A DNA stretch of 64,000 bases, taken from contig CP075492.1 of the NCBI GenBank assembly GCA_021613535.1, forward strand, positions 868,001-932,000, given 5' to 3'. The notes under the pieces were generated by a model. That model did not search any database and was not told the DNA's origin. It was given only the letters and a program-made list of their open reading frames with translations. The translations under genes were made by a program, and so were the position numbers. Source of the DNA: Adineta vaga. Its lineage: Eukaryota > Rotifera. This document shows, in pieces, positions 43,001-54,193 of the stretch (position 1 is its first letter; each line of letters begins with the position of its first letter).

Positions 43001-46000
43001 AACGCGATGACGTTTTGTCCGCAATTTCTCAAATTTTTCTTGGTTATTGTGATATGTAAGAAGGTCGTTCTTTCATTGGAAGATACATCGCTTCGGCCCT
43101 CTATGCTACTGAAAGTACGAGCTAATTTGAATAAAGTATCTGAAAACTGCAAGGAAAATAGTTGAACAAACGCGATGATGGAATAGGGACAAGAAATCGA
43201 GGGTGATCTCTTCACGCTTTATTTTTCTGCGCATGTGTACATTATTCAGGAAAATGTTTGTCAGACATTTAGTAGAGGACACTTTAAGCTACTCGATAAA
43301 ACAACCAAAATATCAAATCGAAGTACTACTAGTATTATAAACCGTTTTCATGAATGTAACGCGATGATGGTTTCGTTACGCGATGACACTAGCTTTTATT
43401 AAAAAAGATTTTTTACCTTTTTGTCTCACTAAATAACTAAAAACTTAGAGACAGGATCATATTTAATTTTCATTAGTGATAGTTAGCAGATGTGAAGTCT
43501 TCTATTTATTAACTGTTTTCAATAATAAAACAAAAAAAACAAATCATGTTGAATTATATCGTGAGTAATAAGCATAAAAAACTATAGAAGAAAGGAAAAG
43601 CTTTTCATTCTTTTAATAAACACAGCTATAATATATAATTCTTATTATCATCCATAGTAATAATGAATAAGATAAAATAGAAGAACAAAATATGGCATGA
43701 TAACAATATAGTCTTACAATATAAATAAAATATTTCATAAAAAAGGAAAAGTTTTCATCTAATATACACAAGTACCAATTGTAGTTCTCAAAATCGATGA
43801 GCTTTTGTCGTTTTACTATTTGCATAATATTGATATTCAATTGAATTATTTGTAATCACTTTAACTGAATGTATTTTTTTCGTTTCTGGTACTGGTTTCA
43901 ATGATTGAAATACTTGTTCCATTTGGGCCTTTGAATTATCAATACGATATTGTTCTACTTCAGCAAATTCGATTGTATCTGTTTTCGATCGAGCAATATT
44001 TATAAAGTCAGCAGCAGATTCACATTTTTGTCCACTTAAAGTAGCACGATATACAAGACGTTTAGCCGAACCTCCTAATCCATCTACAACCCCCTTTCCG
44101 CGGGAGGTTGCAAAATAATTCCAAGATAATCCAATCTAAAATAATCAAAGAATATTACGGTATAATATTTATTCAAAAAGTGACTTCAGCACCTACTTGA
44201 AATTGTTCAGCTAAACGACAAGTTTCTAAACAAGAATTTTTGCTTGAACTGTTGTGCAGCTCCATCAGAAAACATATGAACTTGTTTCAAGTGTTGGAAT
44301 TTGGCTTTAAGTTTGGTAAATAAAAGATCCATTGTTGCACTGATACAGTATTTATCATGTGACACATTATTTGAAATAAAAACGAATGAAGAACCACCAC
44401 CCGAATGCCATGCATAGCAGGTAAAAAGTGAAACAGCATGATTAGTATAAAAATATCCTTGTACTGCATCTTGAACATTAATCTTGAAATTCTCGCTATA
44501 ATCAACTTGAATAGTAATAGATTCATCATCTGATTGTAATTTCAATGTTTCAAAATGTGCTGCTTGTCTTCTCTTGATGAAAACATGAATCAAGAACGAT
44601 GGTAATTGTTCTTTCAATGTTCTCAAGCATTTCTGTACAGTATCTTCAAATTCTTGTTTTTTCAAATATCCGTTAGAAGATATCCATTGAAACCATTGAA
44701 TTTTTTGTGTTAGATTATTCACGTTGTTCTGAATTTTAATATTAAAATTATTATTACACAGTAAACAATGACCAAACATACAATCTTCATTTTCTTCATC
44801 ACACACAAGTGCTGTCACAAATGCTTGAATTGTACTTAAATCAATAGAATTAACATATTTGACCAGTGTTTTCAGTAATAAATTGATGTTCTCGTGATGG
44901 GAACAAACGCAGCTACGATGAGACATATGTGAATTGAATAAGACATTCAATGGACGTAAATTACCAAATGAATTTACTGATAAAGACGATCTTGTAATAT
45001 TATTATCAGATAAGAATAATTTGTATGTTTCTTGGATGGTGTTCAATAGAATTCTTTTCTGTAATGTTAATTTTTCCCCATTATCACCTTTCACTGTGAT
45101 GCAATCTCTTTTACCAGGCATCTGGTAGCTGATATCATCACGTCCATAACATTCAATGATAGATTCTCTTAATTCAATTGGAAGTTGTCGTTGTGGACGT
45201 TCATGTTGATTTCTTGTTTTAGGAATAATTTCAAGGGATTGTGCTAAATGACGAACTAAATCAATACGTTTATTTGTGTCTTTTGGTAATGGCTGTTCAA
45301 CACGCTTAATTGCTTTGCCAAACGATTGACGACTTTTATAAGTTGATGATTGTCCATTATTTAAACGTTTTGATTTTAAACTATTACGATATTTTTTTGC
45401 TGCTCGTTTTTGTCGAAGGCGAAGTTCTTCTAATGCACCACCTGGTAAGTGTTTACGTCTCGCATTATCTCGTATATGAGATTTCTGTTTTGTTTGTTCG
45501 AATTTCACTTTATCTTTTGATAGGTTTGCACGATAAAGCTTTTGCCTTTCAGCATTAGATTTGGCCATTTCTTTCAACTTTTAGAGTTCTAATGAGCAAA
45601 TACTTCGTGATAAATTTTAAATTAATAGTAATGGTTGTATGAAAACTACTTCCAGATGTTCGTTTTAGAAAGTATAGAGATTAAAATTATCTTTAGAATA
45701 AAACGTGATCCGTTTTTAAAAAAATTGAATTTTGATTGGTAGCTATAGTTGTAATCGAGCTTTATTCGCCGAAACCAATCGAAAATTTTCTGATAAGAAT
45801 TTTAATCACAAGTATTTAATTATAAAAATCACCAACTCGAAGATTACGTCGATTTTAAGTGATAAATCATCGCTTAAAACCTGTTTTTTTATTACTATGA
45901 AAAATTACGAAATCGATAAAAAACGTCATCGCGTTACATAAAATTATTTTATAAAGAAACTTTTTCTCATACAAATATGTGCATTAGATAGCCCATAAAA

Positions 46001-46090
46001 AATTAGCTTTAAACATTTTATTTTTGCGAAATATAGTCCACTAAGAAAGCTAGAAAAAAAACAATACTCAATTTTTGTTACGCGATGACG
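43001..46090 (-). mobile_element. DDE-type transposon with 14-bp motif clusters at both ends
   Basis: Six copies of a GTWACGCGATGAYG-like motif flank the transposase gene. Left: 43001 (AACGCGATGACG), 43168, 43356 and 43375. Right: 45924-45937 (inverted) and 46077-46090. CpG-rich words of this kind are rare in this AT-rich DNA. They are good candidates for transposase-binding subterminal sites. I could not define exact terminal inverted repeats or a target duplication, so these limits are the outermost motifs only. Confidence 0.6.
43798..45577 (-). pseudogene. DDE-type transposase of unnamed family, one frameshift
   Basis: Exon 1 (44197-45577) opens with a basic leader (MAKSNAERQKLYRANLSKDK; ATG preferred near 45568). 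The middle region is Cys-rich (HRSCVCSHHEN; CLLCNNN). An RNase-H-like core follows: VDYSENFKINVQDAVQGYFY (first Asp), NNVSHDKYC, then HMFSDGAAQQFKQKFLFRN (second Asp). A frameshift at about 44222 separates RNL from CRLAEQFQ. A GTAGGT donor (44191-44196) and TTTTAG acceptor give a 61-bp intron. Exon 2 (43798-44135) starts IGLSWNYFATSRGKGVVDGL. Proteins with SDGAA.Q.K and FATS.GKG.VDG blocks occur in arthropods and cnidarians. The superfamily name is not known to me. Nearly intact. Confidence 0.7.
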
Positions 46091-46624
46091 TTTACCAACA
46101 TGACAGTTTCATTCTCACCCCGGTAGAAAAGTAAAAGACATACGAAATCAATCGTTTCGCTAACTGATACTCCTAATGTCACATACTTTTTTCGTCTTAG
46201 TCAGTATTGTATATATTGAGTTGCTAGGATACAACAGCCAGTTAATTATATGACTCGAATTGAGAAGTTTTCATCATCTACTAGCGACATCTCTATAGTA
46301 GTTTACCAAATGAGATTTAAATCGCATATTAATCGAACAGAATATGTTTTTGTACACTTCAAGATGTGCTCTACAAAATGAGAATAGTCAGTTGCGGAAT
46401 CGATGATATCAAACTTCCGGTCAGTCAGTTGACGCGTTACGTGGAAAAGCCGATTACCTTCAAATATTTTCATCAACGAAGGATAACGACATCTCATTTC
46501 ACTAATAACAATAATTAGTTTTCGTTTCATTCTGTTGGATATTTACTTACCTACTCACATACCTTATTATTCACGTTGGGAGGAAAACATAAATGTTAGA
46601 CTTTCCAACATAGATTCATTTCCT
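46091..46624. other. Intergenic
   Basis: The minus ORF 46303-46530 (75 aa) is protein-like in composition but has no family or splice support. Otherwise nothing. Confidence 0.3.
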
Positions 46625-47690
46625 TGAATCTCATGGACACATTACCTGTGGAATTATTATATCTTATTTTTTGATCATCTCGATGCAGAAACAATCATAT
46701 TTTCAATACGACCTTTGTCTCGATTACTTTATTCCGTAGTAAATTCATAAGAACGATTTAAGATGAATTTAACTTATGTTTCACAATCACATTTTCATTT
46801 ACTTTGTCGAATGATTTCGATGTATCGAAAAAAAATCGATTCATTTCTTCGATATGTTCATCATCGGCGACATTTTAAGCGACTTTGATCGTTAACTCTT
46901 GATTATATTGATGAAAATCAGATATACTGATCAACGACGTGTCAGAACAACGAGAAGACATCTTACATTGATCATTGCACAATCAGAACTTCGCCAATTA
47001 CAATTTTCACTAAATGGATATGGAATATCTAGAGTTGATTGGCCAAACACGTCAACGATTCGATACTTGACGATAGGTGATTATTCATTAAAATGAATGA
47101 GCTGTGTAGAATACTTCAATGCTCTCCTGATTTACACACAATTATTCTAAAAGGAGGCTTTTATAAATGGAGTCAAAATAATGTATCAACATCTGACGGT
47201 TTCCGTACTTTTGAGCAACTATAATCTCTAACTATTGAAGTATTGAACATAACTATTGATGGACTTGAATCATTTCTTTTAACAATACCTTCGTTATGGA
47301 CGAAATTCTATGGATGATGGTCATCGATGGAAGCAAGTCATTCAAAACTATTTAGCACAACTGAATAAATTTGAGTTTTATTTTAATGAAAATTCTAATG
47401 TTAGGAAAACGTTAGAAGAACTTGAGTCAATTAATTCATCATTTCAGACACCATATTTTGTCTTGAACATAAGAAATGGTTTGTTGTTTGTGAATATAAA
47501 GTTAATGACTCATCCTGTTTTTATCTATATACTGCGTACCGATATGTACAACTACATTTAGATATCAATCAGAATTCGAACGATTTCCTTCATCTGCTTT
47601 AACTTTCGTAACAATGAACAATAATGTCAGATCAATTACTTTTTTTCGCGATAAAGGTACTATCGATGGCATAGAAGAAGAAGTAGGTAA
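46625..47690 (+). pseudogene. F-box/LRR-like protein, multiply broken
   Basis: The plus strand starts LDTLPVELLYLIF (F-box), then FNTTFV and related text. After frame changes come LDYIDENQIY, SELRQLQFSL and RYLTIGDYSLK. MNELCRILQCSPDLHTIILK and FRTFEQL*SLTIE follow, then KQVIQNYLAQLNKFEFYFNE and SFQTPYF. This order matches the F-box plus irregular LRR layout common in bdelloid gene families (substrate adaptor of an SCF ubiquitin ligase, by analogy). At least four frameshifts and three stops are present, so it is an old pseudogene. Confidence 0.6.
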
Positions 47691-48229
47691 CATTTAATCG
47701 AATCTAAATCATATTTATCTATTTTCATTTCTAGAAAACAAATACAAATTCTTTCTACTCTAATAAAATGACTATTCTCAGTCTTATCCTATCTTAAAAT
47801 TGTTCTTTATGATCATTTTCAACTATGTATTCAATGATTGACATTAAAAAAATAGTACAAATTACATTAGATGGTTTTTATTTTAGTACGTATGAAATAG
47901 ATATATGGGAGAATATTGGTATCTGTCTGGAACTAGAGATGTAACAATACCAATAGTCCAATACCGTATTGGTATTGTTACATCCCTAAATATGTTCTAG
48001 TAAAGCAATACTTTGGTTTAATAATTGTGATCAAATCACTGTTTGGCTTGGAAAGAAAAACATTCAATCAACAGAGAACATGATGCGAAATAAACGAACC
48101 AAAATTCATTTATAATCAAGATGTGTATAATAAGTACTTAATTTACATTTAATTTAATTTAATTTCTCTGATTTTTTAAAAGTTTTCTCGAAATAATAAA
48201 AGAAAAATCAGGTTCACTCTAATTTTTGT
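47691..48229. other. Intergenic with one micro-palindrome
   Basis: AT-rich; contains the 53-bp palindrome at 47935-47987 listed separately. Confidence 0.4.
47935..47987. repeat. 53-bp palindrome made of two hAT-like ends
   Basis: AGAGATGTAACAATACCAAT faces its inverted copy (ATTGGTATTGTTACATCCCT). TAGNGATGTAACRATACC is a familiar hAT terminal sequence. Two ends joined with almost nothing between would be an extreme internal deletion. Confidence 0.6.
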
Positions 48230-48526
48230 GGACGTGTGTTTAAAGACAAAATGCTCTCGTGTTCAATCACATCATCAATATATTATTTGGAGCATAAAAC
48301 TTGAAAATGTCTCTATCGTTGATGAAAAAACAATTCATTTACTTGAACCATAGTGAAGAAAATCACTATTTTTGTTGATACTAACACTTATTATTATACT
48401 TTAATTAAAAGTGCAACATTCACAACCGTGTCACATATTCCACGTTTTGAAGGTGCACTTTCATCTCTTTCAGGAGACATGAAATTGTACATTGATTGTT
48501 TAGAATTGAATGATTTTTTTCAATAA
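48230..48526 (+). pseudogene. Coding remnant, possibly tail of the F-box-type gene
   Basis: The plus strand reads CSRVQSHHQYIIWSIKLENV, then two stops, then ITIFVDTNTYYYTLIKSATF and SHIPRFEGALSSLSGDMKLY, ending in a stop at 48524. Strongly protein-like for 90 codons. No family recognised. Confidence 0.4.
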
Positions 48527-50159
48527 GATGAGAATATTGTTAAACATTATATTTGATTGATGAATATGACGATTGTTAATAATTGGAATAATTTTTTTGT
48601 TTTTCGACAACAAAAATGAATTTGTGATGTTAAATAAATTAGAGCTAAACTTAATTTGAAAACACATATGAATATACTTAATATAAGAATATGATAAAAA
48701 CAATTAATAGATTCATTTGTAAAAGCTAAAAATTAATAATAACAATACAGTTTGAAATACCATAGATACTTAAGATTAAAATAAGAATTAATCATATCAA
48801 AATATAACGAGATTGTTTAATTTAAAAAAAATAATTAAATTGAATATAAATCAATGTTATTAATAATCAAAGATTTAATAAAAAGAAAAAGAAACGAATA
48901 AATGAATTGAATTTTTAATTAATATGCACAAAAATTTAAAAGATATTTTTTAATAATATAAATAATACGGTAAAAACAAAAAATAATCTAAAAAAATTCA
49001 ATTTTTATTTTGTGGAAAAAAAGAAATAAAATAATAGAATTATTTGTATAAAAATGTAATTGAATATTATATAAAGAGTTTTTTGTCGTAATAAAATATA
49101 TATTAATATCATCATTTTGTTTTTATTGTATTTAATATATTTATTAGAAAAATATATATTTTCTTATTCATTGAAATAAAATAAAATGAATAATGAAGAA
49201 AATCTTACTGAATTTATATTTCTTCTGAAAGAAAAGAATCTCAATCAAAGTGACATATGAAAACTTAATCTTCTTCATAAGAAATTCAGTTTTATTTTCA
49301 TTAATCCTCTATTACCATTCTCATTTTATGATTTCAACAATGTGTTGGAATCTGCGTCGACTCATTTATTAAAATTTTACGAAATCATACTTTTTATATT
49401 ATGTAGTTTAATCATTCTTTTAATAAAATAATGTAATGATCAATATCAAATTAAAAAATTAGGTATTCATTTTATTTGTTCAGTAAACTATTACATTTAT
49501 ATCATAATATTTATTATTTTATAACATTTCTCGATTTTCGTATATATTTAGACTTATAGTTTATAATTATTAATACGTCTATTCAATACATTATCGATGT
49601 AAAAAAAACTAAGCTAAAAAACTGTTGAAATGTGTTATCTACTGTATTTTAATTGATGCCAAGTGAAAGGATTGAATAATATTAAGATTTCGGGTATATT
49701 TCATCAGAAAATGTTGCATTGAATGAAATTTTGCAGAAAAATCTATTCTAAACGAATTTTTAATAATGTTTTTCTACATAAAGATTTTTAGATTAGTATT
49801 AAAAGAAAAAAACTTTTTTTTTCGTTTCTTCTCTATAAATAATGAATTAGAGAACAGAATGATTACTCTTTTGCATTGTCAAGTTTTATAGTCGCAAATA
49901 TTCTTTGTGATAATTTGTTTTCTTTCTCTATAACATTTGAAAACTTGTTGCATAGTAAAGAATCAATAATCATATTTATATTGATGTTCTTGGTTACTTT
50001 ATTTTCTATACTAAATAAATACAGAAGAAGATTGAAGAAGACGAAAAAAAAACAATAAATGCAAAATAAAAATATCTTGTCATTAAAGTTTGTCTTTCTC
50101 TTTGAATTATATGATATTATAACAGAATTTAGTTGTATATGAAGATATTTTTGTTAGAT
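48527..50159. other. Very AT-rich desert
   Basis: Among the most AT-rich parts of the window, with no coding signal. The ORF at 49876-50058 has one hydrophobic helix and a Lys-rich tail but no other support. Confidence 0.5.
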
Positions 50160-50390
50160 TTAAGGTGTTGGTGCGAGAAATGCTGCTACACAGACTATAC
50201 ATGGTGGTGCTGTACCAAGGGTTCCTATACAGCTAGCAACACATCCTAAACCAGGCAAACCGCCAGCCAGTATCAATGGACTACAGCAAAGGGCACAGCA
50301 AGTATTGCCAGCCACTGGACCAGCAAAATTGTTTTGAATTCGGACTGTAAAAATAAGAAAAGACAATAGAATGGATAAAGAAGCATTCAT
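50160..50390 (-). CDS. Small secreted Cys-rich peptide
   Basis: 76 aa from the ATG at 50390 (MNASLSILLSFLIFTV), which gives a compact signal peptide; the longer upstream reading crosses a TA microsatellite and is rejected. The mature part has ten cysteines in small hydrophobic clusters (NTCCALCCSPL, GCVASCIG, PPCIVCVAAFLAPTP) and is Gly/Ala-rich. The pattern and the ending LAPTP recall short Cys-rich secreted peptides of the zygote-specific/Zys3-like kind in protists and small animals; that link is a guess. Stop TAA at 50160. Single exon, intact. Confidence 0.55.
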   Translation of the reverse strand: MNASLSILLSFLIFTVRIQNNFAGPVAGNTCCALCCSPLILAGGLPGLGCVASCIGTLGTAPPCIVCVAAFLAPTP

Positions 50391-50727
50391 TGTTAATGAA
50401 GATTTGTAAATAAGAATTGCAATAATACCAATCGACATTAAAGCCAATGCAGATATAATATATATATATATATATACATACATACAGGACACGAGAGAAA
50501 AGAATTACACAATACAAAGATTAAGGGAATAAAATCTCCTAATAATACGTAAGAATAGCGTAATGAGTTTTTTCCTTTCAAAATTACTTTAAACATAAGA
50601 AAGTGTAATATAATAAAATGATATCATCGTCCATATACATTTCATATCCTGAGTATGATACAATTCAGCAAAAGTATAATAAAATTTATAATAATGATGA
50701 CATGAGATTTAATATAAATAATATAAA

Positions 50728-51087
50728 TATAACGAAGAACGAGATTTTAATGAAAATATAAAGACTTTTATTAAACAAGAATTTTCGATCTTGTTTGAAG
50801 ATCATTATCAACTATAACACAAACACAATTCAATGAAAATACAGATGTTACAAATATAAATTAGAACAAAACATGAAAATTTGATGTTGAGAAAACCATA
50901 TCGAACTAATTTGGTTATTTTCAATGAATTAAACTTCAACTTGACATCAGTAACTAATCATAACCATTGACATAGATTGACTTGTGTTTGTGTTATAGTT
51001 GATAATGATCTTCAAATAAGGTTGAATATTCCTGTTTAATAAAAGTCTTTACATTTTCATTAAAACCTCGTTCTTCGTTATATTATA
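50728..51087. mobile_element. Foldback / MITE, ~360 bp
   Basis: The left arm (TAACGAAGAACGAGATTTTA on, to AACTATAACACAAACAC near 50825) is repeated inverted on the right (GTGTTTGTGTTATAGTT near 50988 to CGTTCTTCGTTATA at 51083). Arms of about 100 bp, high identity; no coding. Confidence 0.85.
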
Positions 51088-52107
51088 TAAACAACTACCT
51101 CATAGACCGCTAAAACCGCTATATGATCAATACTCTTGTATATAACTTAGCTAATATAATTTATGTAATTTATTATTTTGTCACAAATCAGGCATTTATT
51201 TCCAAAACTATTTTGCCACAAAATCATATTCCCCAGCTTATGCGCATGTTTTGCTGAAACACACAGTATATATATAGATACCTATTTTGTTTTTCTCATA
51301 GACTTTTCCTAGAATTGCTCCCAGGTTTTCTTCTAGAAAAAGTCTCTAAAATCCTGTGAAATCCTAGCGCTTCTATGGCAATCTGCGGATTATGACGGTC
51401 GACCTGGGAATATTAATGTAATGGATGATATCAAACCTGCAATAAAATCTTGAAGAATGTAAAGAATTACGACAATTGCAATAGTCCAAATAAGCACATT
51501 TTGTTGGAATATCATTTCAAAGAGGGAATTTTTCTCATGTACTACATTTGAGTTCGTGTTGTTTCATTAATTTATTCTTCTATAGACAAGTAATTTATTT
51601 ATTTTTCATTTTAGTCATATACTTCATATGGATTGTTGCAAATTACACATATCGTACTGCATAGAATTTAGGGCGCCACGATTTAAGTGAACCGACATCT
51701 GAGTAGATATAAAATATTGAAATTAATTCTCCTAGGTACGACATAATGGTGATTTATCGATTGGTTAAAACGATATCGACACGTCATACATAAAACACAA
51801 AGAATATTCTCGAAATTAGTGTGTAAAAGAATCATTGAAACTCATTGTTTTCTCCTGGCGAAAGACAATATTCGAATCATATTCATCCATATATTGTATC
51901 TCGATGTGCATTCGGTGTCGTAAAGTTTTGTCTGCATGTGCACAGAGATTACTTTTTTATTCGTTCTGAATTTTTTGTCCCTTCGAAGACATTGTCACTT
52001 TCTCTTTCGATTTTATATTGCTGAGCAAAAGAATTTACTAAAAGAATGTCATTTTTTAGATTTTCATTATTTCAAAGAAAATAAACACTATACTCACTTA
52101 CTCAACG
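51088..52107. other. 5' region of the MFS gene
   Basis: No supported ORF; the reading frame from 51936 is out of phase with the MFS start and probably chance. Confidence 0.35.
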
Positions 52108-53960
52108 ATGACAGAGGAACACATATCAAAAGCTCCATCTGGTATAAAAATTTACTTAAATCATCGATGGAATTTATTTCGAACTGGATATCTTATATTA
52201 ACATGGATTATATTTGTAAGTTTCACCATAGTCTAGACGATTTCATCAAACTCACATAATGCTTTGCTCATTATCAAAACAAATTTTGTTAATGTTTCAG
52301 AGCTTTCATCTGGAAATAATTGGTCCAACAATGGCAATACTTGCATCCAATATGCAAGTAACCTATAGTGGTATGGGTACGGTACTTGCCTTGAGAAATG
52401 CCGGATATTTAATTGGAAATCTTTTTGGTGCTGTTTTACAAACTATTGTTAAAAATCATTCTGAAGGTCTTCTCTTTGTTGCATTCATTTTACCTGCTAT
52501 TGGTAAAAGACAATAGAAACAAAATCTTTTTTAACTCATTTTCTATTCAGTGATGTTTGCAACTCCACATGTAACATCATTGATAATAATGTGTATTTTG
52601 TCTTTTATTCACGGACTTTCGAAAGCTTTCACAGATTTAGGTAAATTGAAGGTTTTTTTTTGTTGAAATAAGTTGCATTTGGATGAATTTATAGGTGGAA
52701 ATAATCTTTTATTACAAATGTGGGGTATACATGCGGCAGCACCATTGAATGCAGTTCATTTAGGATATGGTCTTGGTGCTATTTTTATTAATTTACTTGT
52801 TCGTCCATTTATTACAAAGAAAGCTTCCTCAAGTGATAATCCAAATATTATCATTCCATATTCAGTTGCTGCCGGTCTATGTTTTTTAATTTCACTCGGA
52901 CATTTAATATTTTATATAGTAAAAGTAACACATCGACGACAAAAAGTACAAGTACAAGAACAACAAGAGGTAAATAGATAGAATGAGAAAAAATTACTAA
53001 AAAACAATCTTAAGAAGGTTGAATCTGATCATTCTTCAAATATATCTGATATATTAAGGTTGACTATACTGCTGCAAACACTAATCCAGTCAATATTGTT
53101 AATCATTCAATAGATATAAAAAATTATTCTCCATATTCTCCTCGAACATGTGGTCGTGGAGATTTTCAATATGGATTAATTCTTTCTATGATATTCATAA
53201 TTTATACATTTTCTATCGGTGGTAGTTCTCAAACATTTTCAAAATTCTTTTTCTCTTATCTTCAATCGGACCAATTCAATCTTTCAACTGAAAATGCAAG
53301 TTGGGGAATGATTCTCTTTTGGTTTTCATTTTCGGTAAGTATCGAAACAGTCGAGTATTAAAAAAAGTCTTCACTATAGTTCTAATCGAAAGTTTGTTCG
53401 ATGAATCACTTATATGAAAACAATTTTGTTGAAAAATAGGTTGGACGATTGATATTTGCCACCGTATCTGTGTATGTGTCCGTAAATAAATGTCTGAATA
53501 TTATCTGGTTTGGAGCTTTATGTCTTTCTATCGCTTGGCTTATTTTTGTTTGGGTGATTGGTTTAACATTTGCCAGTTTATTGGTACTTGGTGCAATAAC
53601 TGGTTTAATATTTTCACCAATGTTTCCATTATCATTTGCATTTTTTAATCAAAGATTAAATGTTATTCCCATGCTTCTTGCTTTACTTCTATCTGGAACG
53701 GCATCTGGTGCAATGACGCTGAATAAAATAGCAGGTCAATTTTTGAAATGATAGATTAAACTTATTTCTTTGTCAATGTTTAAGGTTCAGTAATGGACTA
53801 CAATCCAAAACATTTTCCAACGCTTTTAGCTGTTTGTATATTAATGGCAGTTATTCTTTATATTATTTCACATCTTGTTTACTATTTTCATCAACGAAAT
53901 CGAGTGCACAATGATCAAATTCATTCTCCTCAATGCTTCAATGAAGAAGAGGAGAATTAA
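52108..53960 (+). CDS. MFS sugar transporter, MFSD4/NaGLT1-like
   Basis: Seven exons join in frame: 52108-52215, 52301-52502, 52551-52640, 52695-52969, 53059-53334, 53440-53734 and 53785-53960, giving about 473 aa. Introns are 48-105 bp, all GT-AG, although the last donor (GTCAAT) is weak. Exon 2 holds IIGPTMAILASNMQVTYSGM, ALRNAGYLIGNLFGAVL; exons 3-4 hold HGLSKAFTDLGGNNLLLQMW and PLNAVHLGYGLGA. These match the first MFS half of sodium-dependent glucose transporter 1 / MFSD4 proteins. Exons 5-6 supply TM7-TM11 (SFSVGRLIFATVSVYVSV, ITGLIFSPMFPLSF). The C-tail is acidic. A plasma-membrane sugar or organic-solute carrier is likely. No disabling mutation seen. Confidence 0.85.
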
Positions 53961-54193
53961 AACAAAAGTTTTCCGGACAAAACCGAATCTGTTCATTTCA
54001 AAATTGTTGAATTAATAAGACATTATAATATGACGCACTCTTAATTTTAGTTCTAAAATAAATTTCTATATACTTATATCTAAACATGCGGACCATGAGA
54101 CGTGTTATCATACATACATACATACTTTAGGAAGAGTCTCCTTCTGGAGAAAAGAAAGAATAAATACATCTCGTTCTAGATATACATACGTAT

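Noticed and set aside
52259-52516. Separate small genes at 52259-52516, 52673-52981 and 53449-53751
   Set aside because: They are consecutive exons of one MFS transporter with matching splice phases.
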